64,000 bases of DNA from VRUE01 sp036271315. GTDB taxonomy: Bacteria > Actinomycetota > Thermoleophilia > Solirubrobacterales > 70-9. This document shows, piece by piece, positions 8,327 through 17,956 of this stretch. Under the pieces are notes generated by a model. It was not told the origin of the DNA. It made no database searches and saw only the letters and a list, made by a program, of their open reading frames with translations. The position numbers and the translations under genes were made by a program. Position 1 is the stretch's first letter; each line of letters opens with the position of its first letter. The stretch is taken from the NCBI GenBank assembly GCA_036271315.1, contig DATBAV010000017.1, positions 1 to 64,000 of the forward strand. Direction: 5' to 3'.

Positions 8327-9077
8327 TGTCCTCGCCGACGATGACGGAGACCGGCGCGCCGCCGGAGACCGATTCGATGTCGGCGCTCATCAGCTTCACC
8401 TGCGAGATGTCCAGCGCCTTGGCGACCTTGCGGGCTTCGGGGGCGTGGCCACGTTCGAACATGACGAGGCTTTCGGCGAAGCTGGTGCTGCTGTTGGTGA
8501 CGGCGCCGAGCTTGAAGCCCTTGCCCTCGACTTTGTCGCCGAATTCGGCCGCCAGGCCCGGCACCGCGGTGCCGTTGAGCACCGTCACTTCGATTTCGCC
8601 CGGCTTGGTTGCCTTCGCCGACTTGGCCTTGCCGCCCTTGCCGTCGGCGGAGTCCGAGCCCTGGGTGGCGACGTAGACGGCGCCGGCGGCAAGCACCAGC
8701 ACGACGACGAAGATCCCGACCAGGTAGCGCGGCTCGGCGATGCGCGAGCCGAAGTTGGAGAAACCCTCGCCTAGGCGCTCGCGCCTAGTCAGTTCCGGCA
8801 TGCCCGCGTCGCGCCGGCGACGGCGCTCCTCGCGCTGGTCGAGCGCCTCGCGTTCGGCGGTACGGGCACCCTCCAGCGCACGTAGCTCCTCGGCCCGTTT
8901 CGCCGCCGCGACCGAGGTCGAGTCCTTGCGCTCGGTGTCGCGCTCGGGCGCCGAGCCGGCCCACTCGCGCAGGCGGCGGAGGTCGCGGCCCTGGGAGAAG
9001 GCGAGCATGGCGAGAACGGCGAGGCCCAGAAACGCTGCCAGGCCTGCGAAGGCGCCGATTTCCTTGATCAACTCCAC
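8310..9077 (-). CDS. LytR C-terminal domain protein, membrane-anchored
   Basis: A 255-residue protein with two hydrophobic segments. One is N-terminal (residues 7-27, FAGLAAFLGLAVLAMLAF); the other (residues about 119-138, YLVGIFVVVLVLAAGAVYVA) follows an Arg/Glu-rich, probably coiled-coil cytoplasmic linker. The outer part is a LytR_C domain starting at IEVTVLNGTAVPGLAAEFGDKV and ending VSVIVGEDNAATG. LytR_C domains accompany LytR-CpsA-Psr phosphotransferases that attach glycopolymers to peptidoglycan, but the catalytic LCP domain is absent here. It may therefore bind or regulate such an enzyme. Codons for the outer domain use GAA for Glu, unlike the cytoplasmic linker. Confidence 0.72.
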   Translation of the reverse strand: MELIKEIGAFAGLAAFLGLAVLAMLAFSQGRDLRRLREWAGSAPERDTERKDSTSVAAAKRAEELRALEGARTAEREALDQREERRRRRDAGMPELTRRERLGEGFSNFGSRIAEPRYLVGIFVVVLVLAAGAVYVATQGSDSADGKGGKAKSAKATKPGEIEVTVLNGTAVPGLAAEFGDKVEGKGFKLGAVTNSSTSFAESLVMFERGHAPEARKVAKALDISQVKLMSADIESVSGGAPVSVIVGEDNAATG

Positions 9078-9094
9078 TGAGTGGCTGCGAGAGG

Positions 9095-10981
9095 CTACTC
9101 GTCGTAGACGACTGCCGCCGCGTCACCGCCAGGGGCGGTGATCATCTCGACGACACGCTGCGCCAGATTAGCCTCGTCGCCGGCCATCACCAAGTGCTCG
9201 AGCGAGTTCAGCGTCGACTCGATCCAGTCGGGGTCGAGCGGCGCCTCGCGCACAGCCCGCTGGATCCGTCGCGCCGCCGTCGGCTGGCCGCTCTCGGCGA
9301 AGCCGAAGAGCTCCTCGTGCAGCTTCTCCCCCGGCCGCGGTTTGGTGAACTCGATCGCGATGTCGGTTTCCGGCTCGTAGCCGGCGAGCCGGATCATGTT
9401 GCGGGCGAGGTCGACGATCCGCACCGGCTCGCCCATGTCGAGGACGAAGACCTCGCCCTTGCCGGCGCCGATGTCGCCCGCGCGGATCACCATCTGCACC
9501 GCCTCGGGGATGGTCATGAAGTAGCGCGTCATCTCGGGGTGGGTGACCGTGACCGGCCCGCCGCGCTCGATCTGGCTGCGAAAGATCGGCACGACGCTGC
9601 CCGAGGAGGCGAGCACGTTGCCGAAGCGGACGCTGGCGAAGCGGGTGCCGGGATGTTTGCGGCCGGCCGCCTCGACGATCCACTCGGCCATCGCCTTCGA
9701 GGCGCCCATCACGGTTTTCGGGTTGACCGCCTTGTCGGTGGAGATCAGGACGAAGCGCTCGACGTTGGAGGCGGCGGCGGTCTCGGCCGTGATCCGAGTC
9801 GCGATCGCGTTGTTGCGGACCGCCTCCAGCGGGTTGGCCTCCATCAGCGGCACGTGCTTGTAGGCGGCGGCGTGGAAGACGATGCCGGGCTTGAAGCGCT
9901 GCATCACCTCCAGCATCCGGCTCGGCTCCTTGCAGTCGGCGAGCACCGACTCGACGTTGGTGCAGTGGCGCTCCTCGACCATCTCGCGATCGATCTGGAA
10001 GAGGTTGTCCTCGGCGTGGTCGAGCATCACCAGCAGCCGCGGCTTGACCTGGGCGATCTGGCGGCAGAGCTCGGAGCCGATCGAGCCGCCGGCGCCGGTG
10101 ACGAGGACGATGCGGTCGGTCAGGTAGGCGCCGACCCGGTCGAGCTCGCGGACGATCGGGTCGCGGCCGAGCACATCCTCGACCCGCACCTCGCGCAGCT
10201 GCTTGTTGAGCTGGACGCCGCCGCGCAGCAGCTCGAAGACGGTCGGCAGCGTGCGCACGCGGATCTCGCGGTCGCGGCAGGCGGCGACGACTTTGGCCCG
10301 CAGCGTGCCGGGGGCCGAGGGAATCGCGATCACCACCTCATCGGGGTGGGTCTCGTCGAGGATCTTGTCGATCTGCTTGGTCGAGCCGAGCACCTTGAGG
10401 CCGAGCATGCGCATGCCGCGCTTGCGTGGGTCGTCGTCGACGAAGCCGATCGCGCTGACGCCGATGTCGGGGTTGAGCTGCAGCTCGCGGACCACCATCT
10501 GGCCGCCGGAGCCGGCGCCGATGACGAGGACCTCGCGCTTGGGGACACGGGTCGAGCGCGAGGGACGTTCGACGATCAGGCGCACCGCCAGGCGGGCGCC
10601 GGCGATCAGCATCAGGGTGAGCAGGAAGTCCATCACCGCGACCGAGCGCGGCAGGTTATGGGCGAAGGGCCGCAGCACGGTGAAGGCGACGACGAGGATC
10701 GCGCTGGCCACGGTGACGGCGCGGACGATCTGCAGGAAGTCACGACCGCTGACGTAGCGCCACCACTTTTGGTACATGCCGAAGGCCGCGAAGACGATCA
10801 GCTTGAGGGCGATGACGAAGCCGATCGACTGGGCGAAGAGCACCCAGTAGCGGTGCGGCAGGTCATTCTGGTCGAGGAAGCGCAGCCGGAACGCCAGGTA
10901 GAAGGCGAGCGCGACGAGCGCGCCGTCGGCACAGACCTGGAGGACCCGGTTGCGATAGACGGGGTGGTTCAACCGGCGCAT
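9095..10981 (-). CDS. Membrane-bound nucleotide-sugar 4,6-dehydratase (WbpM/CapD/PglF type)
   Basis: The 628-residue length equals that of the long WbpM-type enzymes. Four membrane helices occupy residues 17-135. A CoA-binding-like Rossmann domain has VLVIGAGSGGQ at 151-161. The catalytic SDR domain has TGAGGSIGS at 295-303, FHAAAYKHVPLM at 369-380 and STDKAVNP at 414-421. The expected YxxxK dyad is MxxxK (Met425, Lys429), the substitution usual in this subgroup. The family converts UDP-GlcNAc to a 4-keto-6-deoxy sugar, the entry to diacetamido or deoxy sugars of surface glycans. It heads the minus-strand polysaccharide operon. Confidence 0.9.
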   Translation of the reverse strand: MRRLNHPVYRNRVLQVCADGALVALAFYLAFRLRFLDQNDLPHRYWVLFAQSIGFVIALKLIVFAAFGMYQKWWRYVSGRDFLQIVRAVTVASAILVVAFTVLRPFAHNLPRSVAVMDFLLTLMLIAGARLAVRLIVERPSRSTRVPKREVLVIGAGSGGQMVVRELQLNPDIGVSAIGFVDDDPRKRGMRMLGLKVLGSTKQIDKILDETHPDEVVIAIPSAPGTLRAKVVAACRDREIRVRTLPTVFELLRGGVQLNKQLREVRVEDVLGRDPIVRELDRVGAYLTDRIVLVTGAGGSIGSELCRQIAQVKPRLLVMLDHAEDNLFQIDREMVEERHCTNVESVLADCKEPSRMLEVMQRFKPGIVFHAAAYKHVPLMEANPLEAVRNNAIATRITAETAAASNVERFVLISTDKAVNPKTVMGASKAMAEWIVEAAGRKHPGTRFASVRFGNVLASSGSVVPIFRSQIERGGPVTVTHPEMTRYFMTIPEAVQMVIRAGDIGAGKGEVFVLDMGEPVRIVDLARNMIRLAGYEPETDIAIEFTKPRPGEKLHEELFGFAESGQPTAARRIQRAVREAPLDPDWIESTLNSLEHLVMAGDEANLAQRVVEMITAPGGDAAAVVYDE

Positions 10982-11025
10982 AGGGGCGGAGTGAGTTTAC
11001 CTCTACCCGGCTCTATCCCTACGAT

Positions 11026-11718
11026 GTGCCGCTGATGTTGCACCCCCTTCTCTTCGCCGACATAAGCGGCCCGATCGTCGATTTCTGCGTCAACGTGATC
11101 GAAAGCACCGGGCTCGGTGGGATCTTCCTGCTGATGGCGGCGGGCAGCGCCTGCATCCCGATCCCGAGCGAGGCGGTGATGTTGTTCGCCGGATTCAGCG
11201 TCTCCAACGGCGACCAGACGTTGCTGGGCGTCGCCTTGGCGGGGCTGGCGGGGAACATGGTCGGCTCCTGGCTGACCTACGCGATCGGCTACTACGGCCG
11301 CATCGACCTGCTCGAGCGCAACAAGCTGATCCACATCAGCCCGGCGAGGCTTGCCTGGGTCGACGGCTGGTTCAAACGCCATGGCGACGCGACCGTCTTC
11401 CTCGCCCGCCTGCTGCCGCTCGTGCGTGCCTTCATCTCGCTGCCAGCCGGCCTCGCCAAGATGCCGTTCTGGCGCTTCACCTGGCTGACCGCCCTCGGCT
11501 CGCTGCCCTGGGTGATCGGCTTCGCGCTGGTCGGTCGCGCCGTCGGCGACAACTGGGAACAGTGGCGCAATCACCTCCAGGTGCTGGATTACCTCGTGGT
11601 CGCCGCGATCGTCGGCCTCGTCGCCTACGCGATCGTCAAGCGGCGGCGCGGCGGGGACGCGCCGAAAGACGGGGATCCGACGCCCGCGCCCGAGCCGGTC
11701 CGCTCGCCGGGCGCTTGA
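11026..11718 (+). CDS. DedA family membrane protein
   Basis: About 230 residues with the DedA/SNARE-associated (VTT) domain: GSACIPIPSEAVMLFAGF with the conserved acidic residue and GxxP region, and RLLPLVRAFISLPAGLAKM, which is the family F/LxRxxPxxRxxxSxxAG motif with both arginines. DedA proteins are implicated in flipping or recycling undecaprenyl phosphate and maintaining membrane potential. That fits the directly following uppP gene, which starts inside its stop codon. The start could be GTG 11026 or ATG 11035. The last 30 residues are hydrophilic (RRRGGDAPKDGDP). Confidence 0.88.
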   Translation: MPLMLHPLLFADISGPIVDFCVNVIESTGLGGIFLLMAAGSACIPIPSEAVMLFAGFSVSNGDQTLLGVALAGLAGNMVGSWLTYAIGYYGRIDLLERNKLIHISPARLAWVDGWFKRHGDATVFLARLLPLVRAFISLPAGLAKMPFWRFTWLTALGSLPWVIGFALVGRAVGDNWEQWRNHLQVLDYLVVAAIVGLVAYAIVKRRRGGDAPKDGDPTPAPEPVRSPGA

Positions 11719-12523
11719 GCGGCGCGGCAGACGGGCGGATTCCAGCTGGGCGCGCGATCGCGCTTGGCATCGTGCAAGGGCCGGCGGAGCTGCTGCCGGT
11801 CTCCAGCTCCGCCCACATCGTCCTCGTCCCCTGGCTGGCCGGCTGGGACTGGGAGGCGATCGATCCCGAGGTGCGCAAGAGCTTCGAGGTCGCCCTGCAC
11901 ACCGGCGCCGCGGCGGCGCTGCTGATCGGCCAGCGACGCCTGATTGCCGAGGAGCTGCGCGCCTTCGACCTGCGCGGCGCCGTCGTGCTGGCGCTCTCGT
12001 TTCTGCCCGCGGCCGTGGTCGGCTACAAGTTCGAGCGCCCGATCGAGCGGCACCTCGGCGGCCCGCGGGCGACCGCCTACGGCCTGCTCGCCGGTGCCGC
12101 GGCGATGCTCGCGGCCGACACCCGGCCGCAGCAGCGCGGGCGCGGTGAGGCCGGGGGCGCCGACGGCCTCGCCCTCGGCGTCGCCCAGGCGGCGGCACTC
12201 GCTCCCGGCGTCTCGCGCAACGGCATCACCCTGGCGGCGGCGCGCTGGCGGCGCTTCTCTCGCGACCAGGCCAACCTGCTCTCGCGCACGATCGCGCTGC
12301 CGATCATCGTCGGCGCCACCGCCCTCAAGGGCACCCGCCTCGCCCGCCGGGGCGCCTCGCCCGAGCTGCGCCGCTCGGTGGCGATCGGCATCGGCGCCTC
12401 CTTTGCCTCGACCCTCGCCTCGCAGCGACTGATCAAGCTGGTCGAGCGCGACCGGGCACTCTGGCCCTACGCCGCCTACCGAGCCGCCCTGGCGGCCGCG
12501 GTCCTTGCGAGACTGCATAGGCG

Positions 12524-12527
<4 letters not shown>
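11715..12527 (+). CDS. uppP: Undecaprenyl-diphosphatase
   Basis: A 270-residue BacA/UppP-family enzyme that releases undecaprenyl phosphate from its diphosphate for reuse in cell-wall and glycan export. Both signatures are present: GIVQGPAELLPVSSSAH near the N-terminus and PGVSRNGITLAAARWRRFSRDQA in the middle, containing the catalytic Arg and the Ser/His environment. I chose the TTG at 11715, which overlaps the dedA stop (TTGA), because the next in-frame start is far upstream inside dedA. The dedA-uppP coupling suggests joint undecaprenyl-phosphate recycling. Its own stop overlaps the purM start (ATGA). Confidence 0.9.
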
Positions 12528-13531
<1,004 letters not shown>

Positions 13532-15046
13532 ATGGAAGCCCGCCCCAGCAGCGCGATGATCGGAACAGTGCTTTCCGGCCGTTACCGGCTGGAGGCGAAG
13601 CTCGGCAGCGGTGGGATGTCGACGGTCTACCTGGCCCGCGACCAGACGCTCGACCGCCAGGTGGCGGTGAAGGTGATGCACCGCGAGATGTCCGAGCAGG
13701 CCGACCAGCTCGAGCGCTTCCGCCAGGAGGCGCGCTCGGTCGCCAAGCTCTCCCATCCCAACGTCGTCTCGGTGATCGACGCCGGCGAGGACGGCGGCCA
13801 CCCCTACATCGTCTTCGAGTACGTCGAGGGCGAAACGCTGAAGCAGCGGATCAACCGCGACGGAGCGCTGGCGGCGCAGGAGGCGATCGCCTACGCGATC
13901 GAGATCGCCCGCGGCCTCTCGATGGCCCACGCGCGCAACATGGTCCACCGCGACATCAAGCCACAGAACATCCTGATCGACGCCGAGGGCCGGGCGAAGC
14001 TGACCGATTTCGGCATCTCGCGCCAGCTCGAGCAGGACGGCATGACGGCGACGGGGCGGGTGCTCGGCACCACCGATTACGTCGCCCCCGAGCAGGCGAT
14101 GGGCCGCAAAGTCGACCCCCGCACCGACATCTACTCGCTCGGCGTCGTCCTCTACGAGATGCTGGTCGGCCAGGTCCCCTTCGCGGCCGACAGCCAGGTC
14201 GGCGTGGCGATGAAGCACGTCAACGAGGAGCTGCCCGACGTGCAGCGCCGCCGGCCCGAGGTCTCCGCCGCGGTGGCGCTGGTGGTCGAGCGCTCCACCA
14301 CCAAGGACCCGAACGAGCGCTACCAGCGGGTCGGCGAGATGATCGACGACCTCGAGACGGCGCTGGAGGTCGAGGCGGCGCGGGCCGGGTCGACCACAGG
14401 CGAGGCGACGAGCATCCTCGACGCGGTGCCGCCGCCCAAGCGCAAGCTTCCCGGGCCGGGGAGACGCAGCTGGGTGGCGATCGTCGTCGTGCTGCTGATC
14501 GCGGCGGCGGTGCTGGCGGCGGTGCAGCTGATCTCGAACGGCAACTTCGGCGGCGGCGGTGCCAACAAGGGCAAGGGCAGCCCGATCTCGATCGGCTCGG
14601 CAACCGACTACGACCCGGAGGGCGATGGGCACGAGGTGGGCAGCAAGGTCGGCCTTGCCGTCGACGGCGACCCAACCGGAACCGCCTGGGAAACCGAGCA
14701 CTACGAATCCGACACCTTCGCCGGCACCAAGACCGGGCCCGATCCGGGGGTCGGGATCTACGTCACCACCACGGCCCCGGCCAAGCCGGCAAAGATGATC
14801 GTGCGCACGCCGACCCCCGGCTGGGACGCCCAGGTCTTCGCCACCGACTCGGGCCCGCCGGAAGACCTCACCGAATGGGGCGAACCGGTCGGCATTACCG
14901 TCGACGCCGGCTCGACCACGGAAATCGACCTGACCGTGCCCTCCCCCGCTCGCTACTTCCTGCTCTGGTTCAACAAGGCCTCCGAAGCTGGCGACCAGTA
15001 CGGAGGCTTCCAGGTCGAGATCAGCGACATCAAGCTGCTGCGCTAG
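13532..15046 (+). CDS. Transmembrane serine/threonine protein kinase with C-terminal beta-rich outer domain
   Basis: A 504-residue receptor-like PknB-family kinase. The kinase domain (16-275) has the glycine loop GSGGMSTV, catalytic Lys47, HRDIKPQN with Asp141, DFG at 159-161 and the DIYSLGVVLYEML segment. A proline/lysine-rich linker leads to one membrane helix (314-333). The outer 170 residues contain GSATDYDPEGDGHEVG and an all-beta ending (RYFLLWFNKA...GGFQVEISDIKLL) resembling discoidin-like carbohydrate-binding domains of other actinobacterial kinases. There are no PASTA repeats. The start abuts the purM stop. Ligand and targets are unknown. Confidence 0.9.
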   Translation: MEARPSSAMIGTVLSGRYRLEAKLGSGGMSTVYLARDQTLDRQVAVKVMHREMSEQADQLERFRQEARSVAKLSHPNVVSVIDAGEDGGHPYIVFEYVEGETLKQRINRDGALAAQEAIAYAIEIARGLSMAHARNMVHRDIKPQNILIDAEGRAKLTDFGISRQLEQDGMTATGRVLGTTDYVAPEQAMGRKVDPRTDIYSLGVVLYEMLVGQVPFAADSQVGVAMKHVNEELPDVQRRRPEVSAAVALVVERSTTKDPNERYQRVGEMIDDLETALEVEAARAGSTTGEATSILDAVPPPKRKLPGPGRRSWVAIVVVLLIAAAVLAAVQLISNGNFGGGGANKGKGSPISIGSATDYDPEGDGHEVGSKVGLAVDGDPTGTAWETEHYESDTFAGTKTGPDPGVGIYVTTTAPAKPAKMIVRTPTPGWDAQVFATDSGPPEDLTEWGEPVGITVDAGSTTEIDLTVPSPARYFLLWFNKASEAGDQYGGFQVEISDIKLLR

Positions 15047-15077
15047 CCGCCCCCGGACGCGGAGGGCAGCGCGTGAC

Positions 15078-16046
15078 TCAGAACTCGTAGGAGCGGGCGC
15101 GCTGGTGGCGCTCGATCGCGAGGGCGACGAGGCGGTCGCAGAGAGCTGGGTACTCAAGGCCAGAGGCCTGCCAGAGCTTGGCGTAGACGCTGGTCTCGGT
15201 GAAGCCCGGCATCGTGTTGATCTCGTTGACGAGGACCGCGCCGTCGGGCTCGACGAAGAAGTCGCAGCGGGCGAGGCCGGAACAGCCGCCGAGGTGGAAG
15301 GCCTTCACCGCCAGCTCGCGCACCCGGGAAACTTGCTCGGCTGGGATCGGCGCCGGCACGACCAGCTTCATCCCGCCCTCGCGGTACTTGTTCTCGTAGT
15401 CGTACCAGTCGCCGTTGGTGAGGACCTCGCCGGGCTGGGAGGCGTCGACCTCCTCGTTGCCGAGTAGGGAGCACTCGACCTCGCGCCCCGTCGCCGGAGC
15501 CTCGACGATCACGCGCGGATCGTGACGGCGGGCCAGCTCGACCGCGGCGTCTAGCTCGTCGCCAATCCCAGCGACCTTGCTGATGCCGACGCTGGAGCCG
15601 AGCCGGGACGGCTTGACCCAGAGCGGTGCGCCCAGTTGCTCGCAGCGCTCGCGCCAGCCCGGCTCCCCCGCGTCAACGAAATCGACCTGGGGAATTCCCG
15701 CTTGGGCGAAGAGCCGCTTCAGGGTCAGCTTGTCCATGCAGGCCGCGGAGGCGAGCACGTCGGAGCCGACGTAGGGAGCGTTCAGCCACTCGAGCAGGCC
15801 CTGCACGCTGCCGTCCTCGCCGAAGGGGCCATGCAGAGCGGGGAAGACGGCGGCGGCGCCAAGCAGGCCCTCGCCGGGGACCAGCTCCAAGCCCTCGCCG
15901 TCGTACGTCCAGGCGCCCTCGCGGGAGATCGTTACCCGCAGCGCCTCATGACCGGCCTCCTCCAAGCCGCGCGCCACAGCCTCGCCGGAGCGCAGCGAGA
16001 CATCGTGCTCGGAAGAGCGGCCGCCGCTGAGGACCGCGACCCTCAT
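15078..16046 (-). CDS. ddl: D-alanine-D-alanine ligase (copy 1)
   Basis: A 322-residue ATP-grasp enzyme joining two D-alanines for peptidoglycan precursors. Features are VLSGGRSSEHDVSLRSGEAV at the start, HGPFGEDGSVQGLLEW, WVKPSRLGSSVGISKV, EVECSLLGNEE, LARCDFFVEPDGAVLVNEINTMPGFTETS with the metal ligands, and a SVYAKLW end. It overlaps the stop of the PASTA kinase by 4 nt, so it lies in the cell-wall control operon. A second ligase gene lies at 41684-42616. Confidence 0.93.
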   Translation of the reverse strand: MRVAVLSGGRSSEHDVSLRSGEAVARGLEEAGHEALRVTISREGAWTYDGEGLELVPGEGLLGAAAVFPALHGPFGEDGSVQGLLEWLNAPYVGSDVLASAACMDKLTLKRLFAQAGIPQVDFVDAGEPGWRERCEQLGAPLWVKPSRLGSSVGISKVAGIGDELDAAVELARRHDPRVIVEAPATGREVECSLLGNEEVDASQPGEVLTNGDWYDYENKYREGGMKLVVPAPIPAEQVSRVRELAVKAFHLGGCSGLARCDFFVEPDGAVLVNEINTMPGFTETSVYAKLWQASGLEYPALCDRLVALAIERHQRARSYEF

Positions 16047-17932
16047 TCCGTTTCTTCGGCTTCCGTTTCGGCCGCGGCGGCAGCTGCCTTGCCGACGACC
16101 AGCGTCACCGTGCTGCCCGGCTTCACTTCCGAGTTGGGCGGCGGGAACTGGTCGGTGACGCGGCCGACCTGCGAGGGAACTTCAGTTTCCTGTTCCTGCA
16201 CGACCGGTTTGAGGCCGGCTGCGCGCACCGCTTCCACCGCTTCGGCGCGTTCCTTGCCGATCACGTTGGGGGCCGTTGCCTTTTCTTCGCCCTTGGAGAC
16301 GGTGATCGAGACCGTCGAACCCGGTGGCAGCTGCGAGCCGGCGCTCGGGGCCTGGCGGATCACCTGTCCTTCGGGCGCGCTGTTCGTCACTTCTTCGACG
16401 CTGGGGACGAAGCCGCGGCCGCGGATCTGCTGCACCGCCAGCGAGCGCTGCGAGCCAACCACAACCGGCACCTTGGCCAGCTTCGGGCCGCTCGAGACCT
16501 TGAGCACCACGGTGCTGCCCTTGGTCGCGGTCTCCCCACCCGAGGGTTCGGACTTGAGCACCAGCCCTTCTTCGACGTCTTTGGAGTGCGCCGATTCGAG
16601 CTTTGTCTTGAAGCCGGCTTCTTCGAGTTTTTCTTCGGCGGCGATACTGGTCAGGCCGGCGGTCGAGGGCACCTTGGCGCTGCCGGGACCGGAGCTCACC
16701 GTTAGCGTCACCTTTGGCTTCGAGCAGAAGAAGGTGAGGAAGCTGCAGTCTTCCGCGGCTTGGTCAGCCGGTGGCGCGGCCGCCGGGTCCTGCTCGAGCA
16801 CTTCGTTGGTCGGCGCTTCGCGCTCGACCCGCTTGACGTCGCCGACGCTGAAGCCGTCCTGCTGCAGCAGCGCGATCGCCACGTTGAGCTGGTTGCCGGT
16901 GACGCCGGGGACCTCGGTCGTGGTATCGCGGGTGAGAGCAAAGCCGACCAGGAGACCGATCAGCACCGCGGCGGCAACCAGCATCCAGATCCGGCGGCGG
17001 CGCTTGCGTCCCTCGTCCTCGGGGTCGATGCCCTCGGCGACCGGCTCCTCGGGAACGGCGACAACCGGCGGAAGTGGAGCGAAAGCAGCCGTGTTGTCGG
17101 CGCCGCCGCCGGGGTCCTTGAGCGCCGCGTCGATCGCGGCGATGAAGGCGTCGGCGCTCTGGAAGCGCTGGCCCGGCTCCTTCTCCAAGGCACGCATGAC
17201 GACGGCGTCGAGTGCCGGCGAGACCTGTGGGTTGATCGAGCTCGGCCGCTGCGGCGCCTGCGAGACCTGTTTCATCGCGATCGCCACGGCGGAATCGGCC
17301 TCGAAGGGAACCCGCCTGGTCAGCGCCTCGTAGAGCATCACGCCGATCGAGTAGAGGTCGGAGACGGCGGTGACCTCGAAGCCCTGGGCCTGCTCCGGGG
17401 AGAGGTAGTGCGGTGTGCCCAACACCGAGCCGGCCTGGGTGATCTCCGAGACGCCGGCCTGGGCGATGCCGAAGTCGGTCACGGTCGCCTTGCCCTCGGC
17501 GTCGACGATCACGTTCTGCGGCTTCAGGTCACGGTGGACGACGCCGTGACGGTGGGCGAAGCGGGCGCCCTCGAGGACTTGGCGAATCAGACCCGCGGCC
17601 TGCTCGGAGGAGAGACCGGCGTCGATCAACTGCTTCAGCGTGCGCCCCTCCAGGTACTGCATCGCGATGTAGTAATTACCGTCAAACTCGCCGCGATCGA
17701 AGACGGCGACGATGTTGGGGTGTTGCAGGCCGGCGGCGGCCTCGGCCTCGCGGCGGAAGCGCTCGACGAACTCCTTGTCCTGGGCGAAGCGCGCGTGCAA
17801 GACCTTGAGCGCCACCCGCCGCTGAAGGTGACTGTCGTCGGCGAGCCAGACGTCGGCCATGCCGCCCGAGCCGATGCGCTCCAGGACCGTGTAGCGGCCG
17901 TCGACCACGGACCCTTTTGTCACCTCAGCCAC
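16043..17932 (-). CDS. pknB: PASTA-domain serine/threonine kinase (PknB type)
   Basis: A 629-residue receptor kinase that senses peptidoglycan fragments or lipid II. The kinase domain (about 13-275) has RIGSGGMADVW, VALKVLHARF, HRDLKPQNVIVDAEGKATVTDFG and HYLSPEQAQG. One membrane helix lies near residues 317-337, then four PASTA repeats run to the C-terminus, followed by an Ala/Glu tail. The first PASTA repeat carries an insertion with two cysteines (DCSFLTFFCSKPK) that could form a disulphide. Outer-domain Glu codons are mostly GAA whereas the kinase domain uses GAG. It lies downstream of pbpA in the conserved fhaA-pknB order. Confidence 0.95.
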   Translation of the reverse strand: MAEVTKGSVVDGRYTVLERIGSGGMADVWLADDSHLQRRVALKVLHARFAQDKEFVERFRREAEAAAGLQHPNIVAVFDRGEFDGNYYIAMQYLEGRTLKQLIDAGLSSEQAAGLIRQVLEGARFAHRHGVVHRDLKPQNVIVDAEGKATVTDFGIAQAGVSEITQAGSVLGTPHYLSPEQAQGFEVTAVSDLYSIGVMLYEALTRRVPFEADSAVAIAMKQVSQAPQRPSSINPQVSPALDAVVMRALEKEPGQRFQSADAFIAAIDAALKDPGGGADNTAAFAPLPPVVAVPEEPVAEGIDPEDEGRKRRRRIWMLVAAAVLIGLLVGFALTRDTTTEVPGVTGNQLNVAIALLQQDGFSVGDVKRVEREAPTNEVLEQDPAAAPPADQAAEDCSFLTFFCSKPKVTLTVSSGPGSAKVPSTAGLTSIAAEEKLEEAGFKTKLESAHSKDVEEGLVLKSEPSGGETATKGSTVVLKVSSGPKLAKVPVVVGSQRSLAVQQIRGRGFVPSVEEVTNSAPEGQVIRQAPSAGSQLPPGSTVSITVSKGEEKATAPNVIGKERAEAVEAVRAAGLKPVVQEQETEVPSQVGRVTDQFPPPNSEVKPGSTVTLVVGKAAAAAAETEAEETE

Positions 17933-17956
17933 GCTTCACACCTTTCCTTTGTTCAC

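Noticed and set aside
9194..11035. A 613-codon plus-strand open frame opposite the nucleotide-sugar dehydratase
   Set aside because: It has no recognisable domains and repeats the GC-shadow composition; the minus-strand enzyme is complete and motif-rich.
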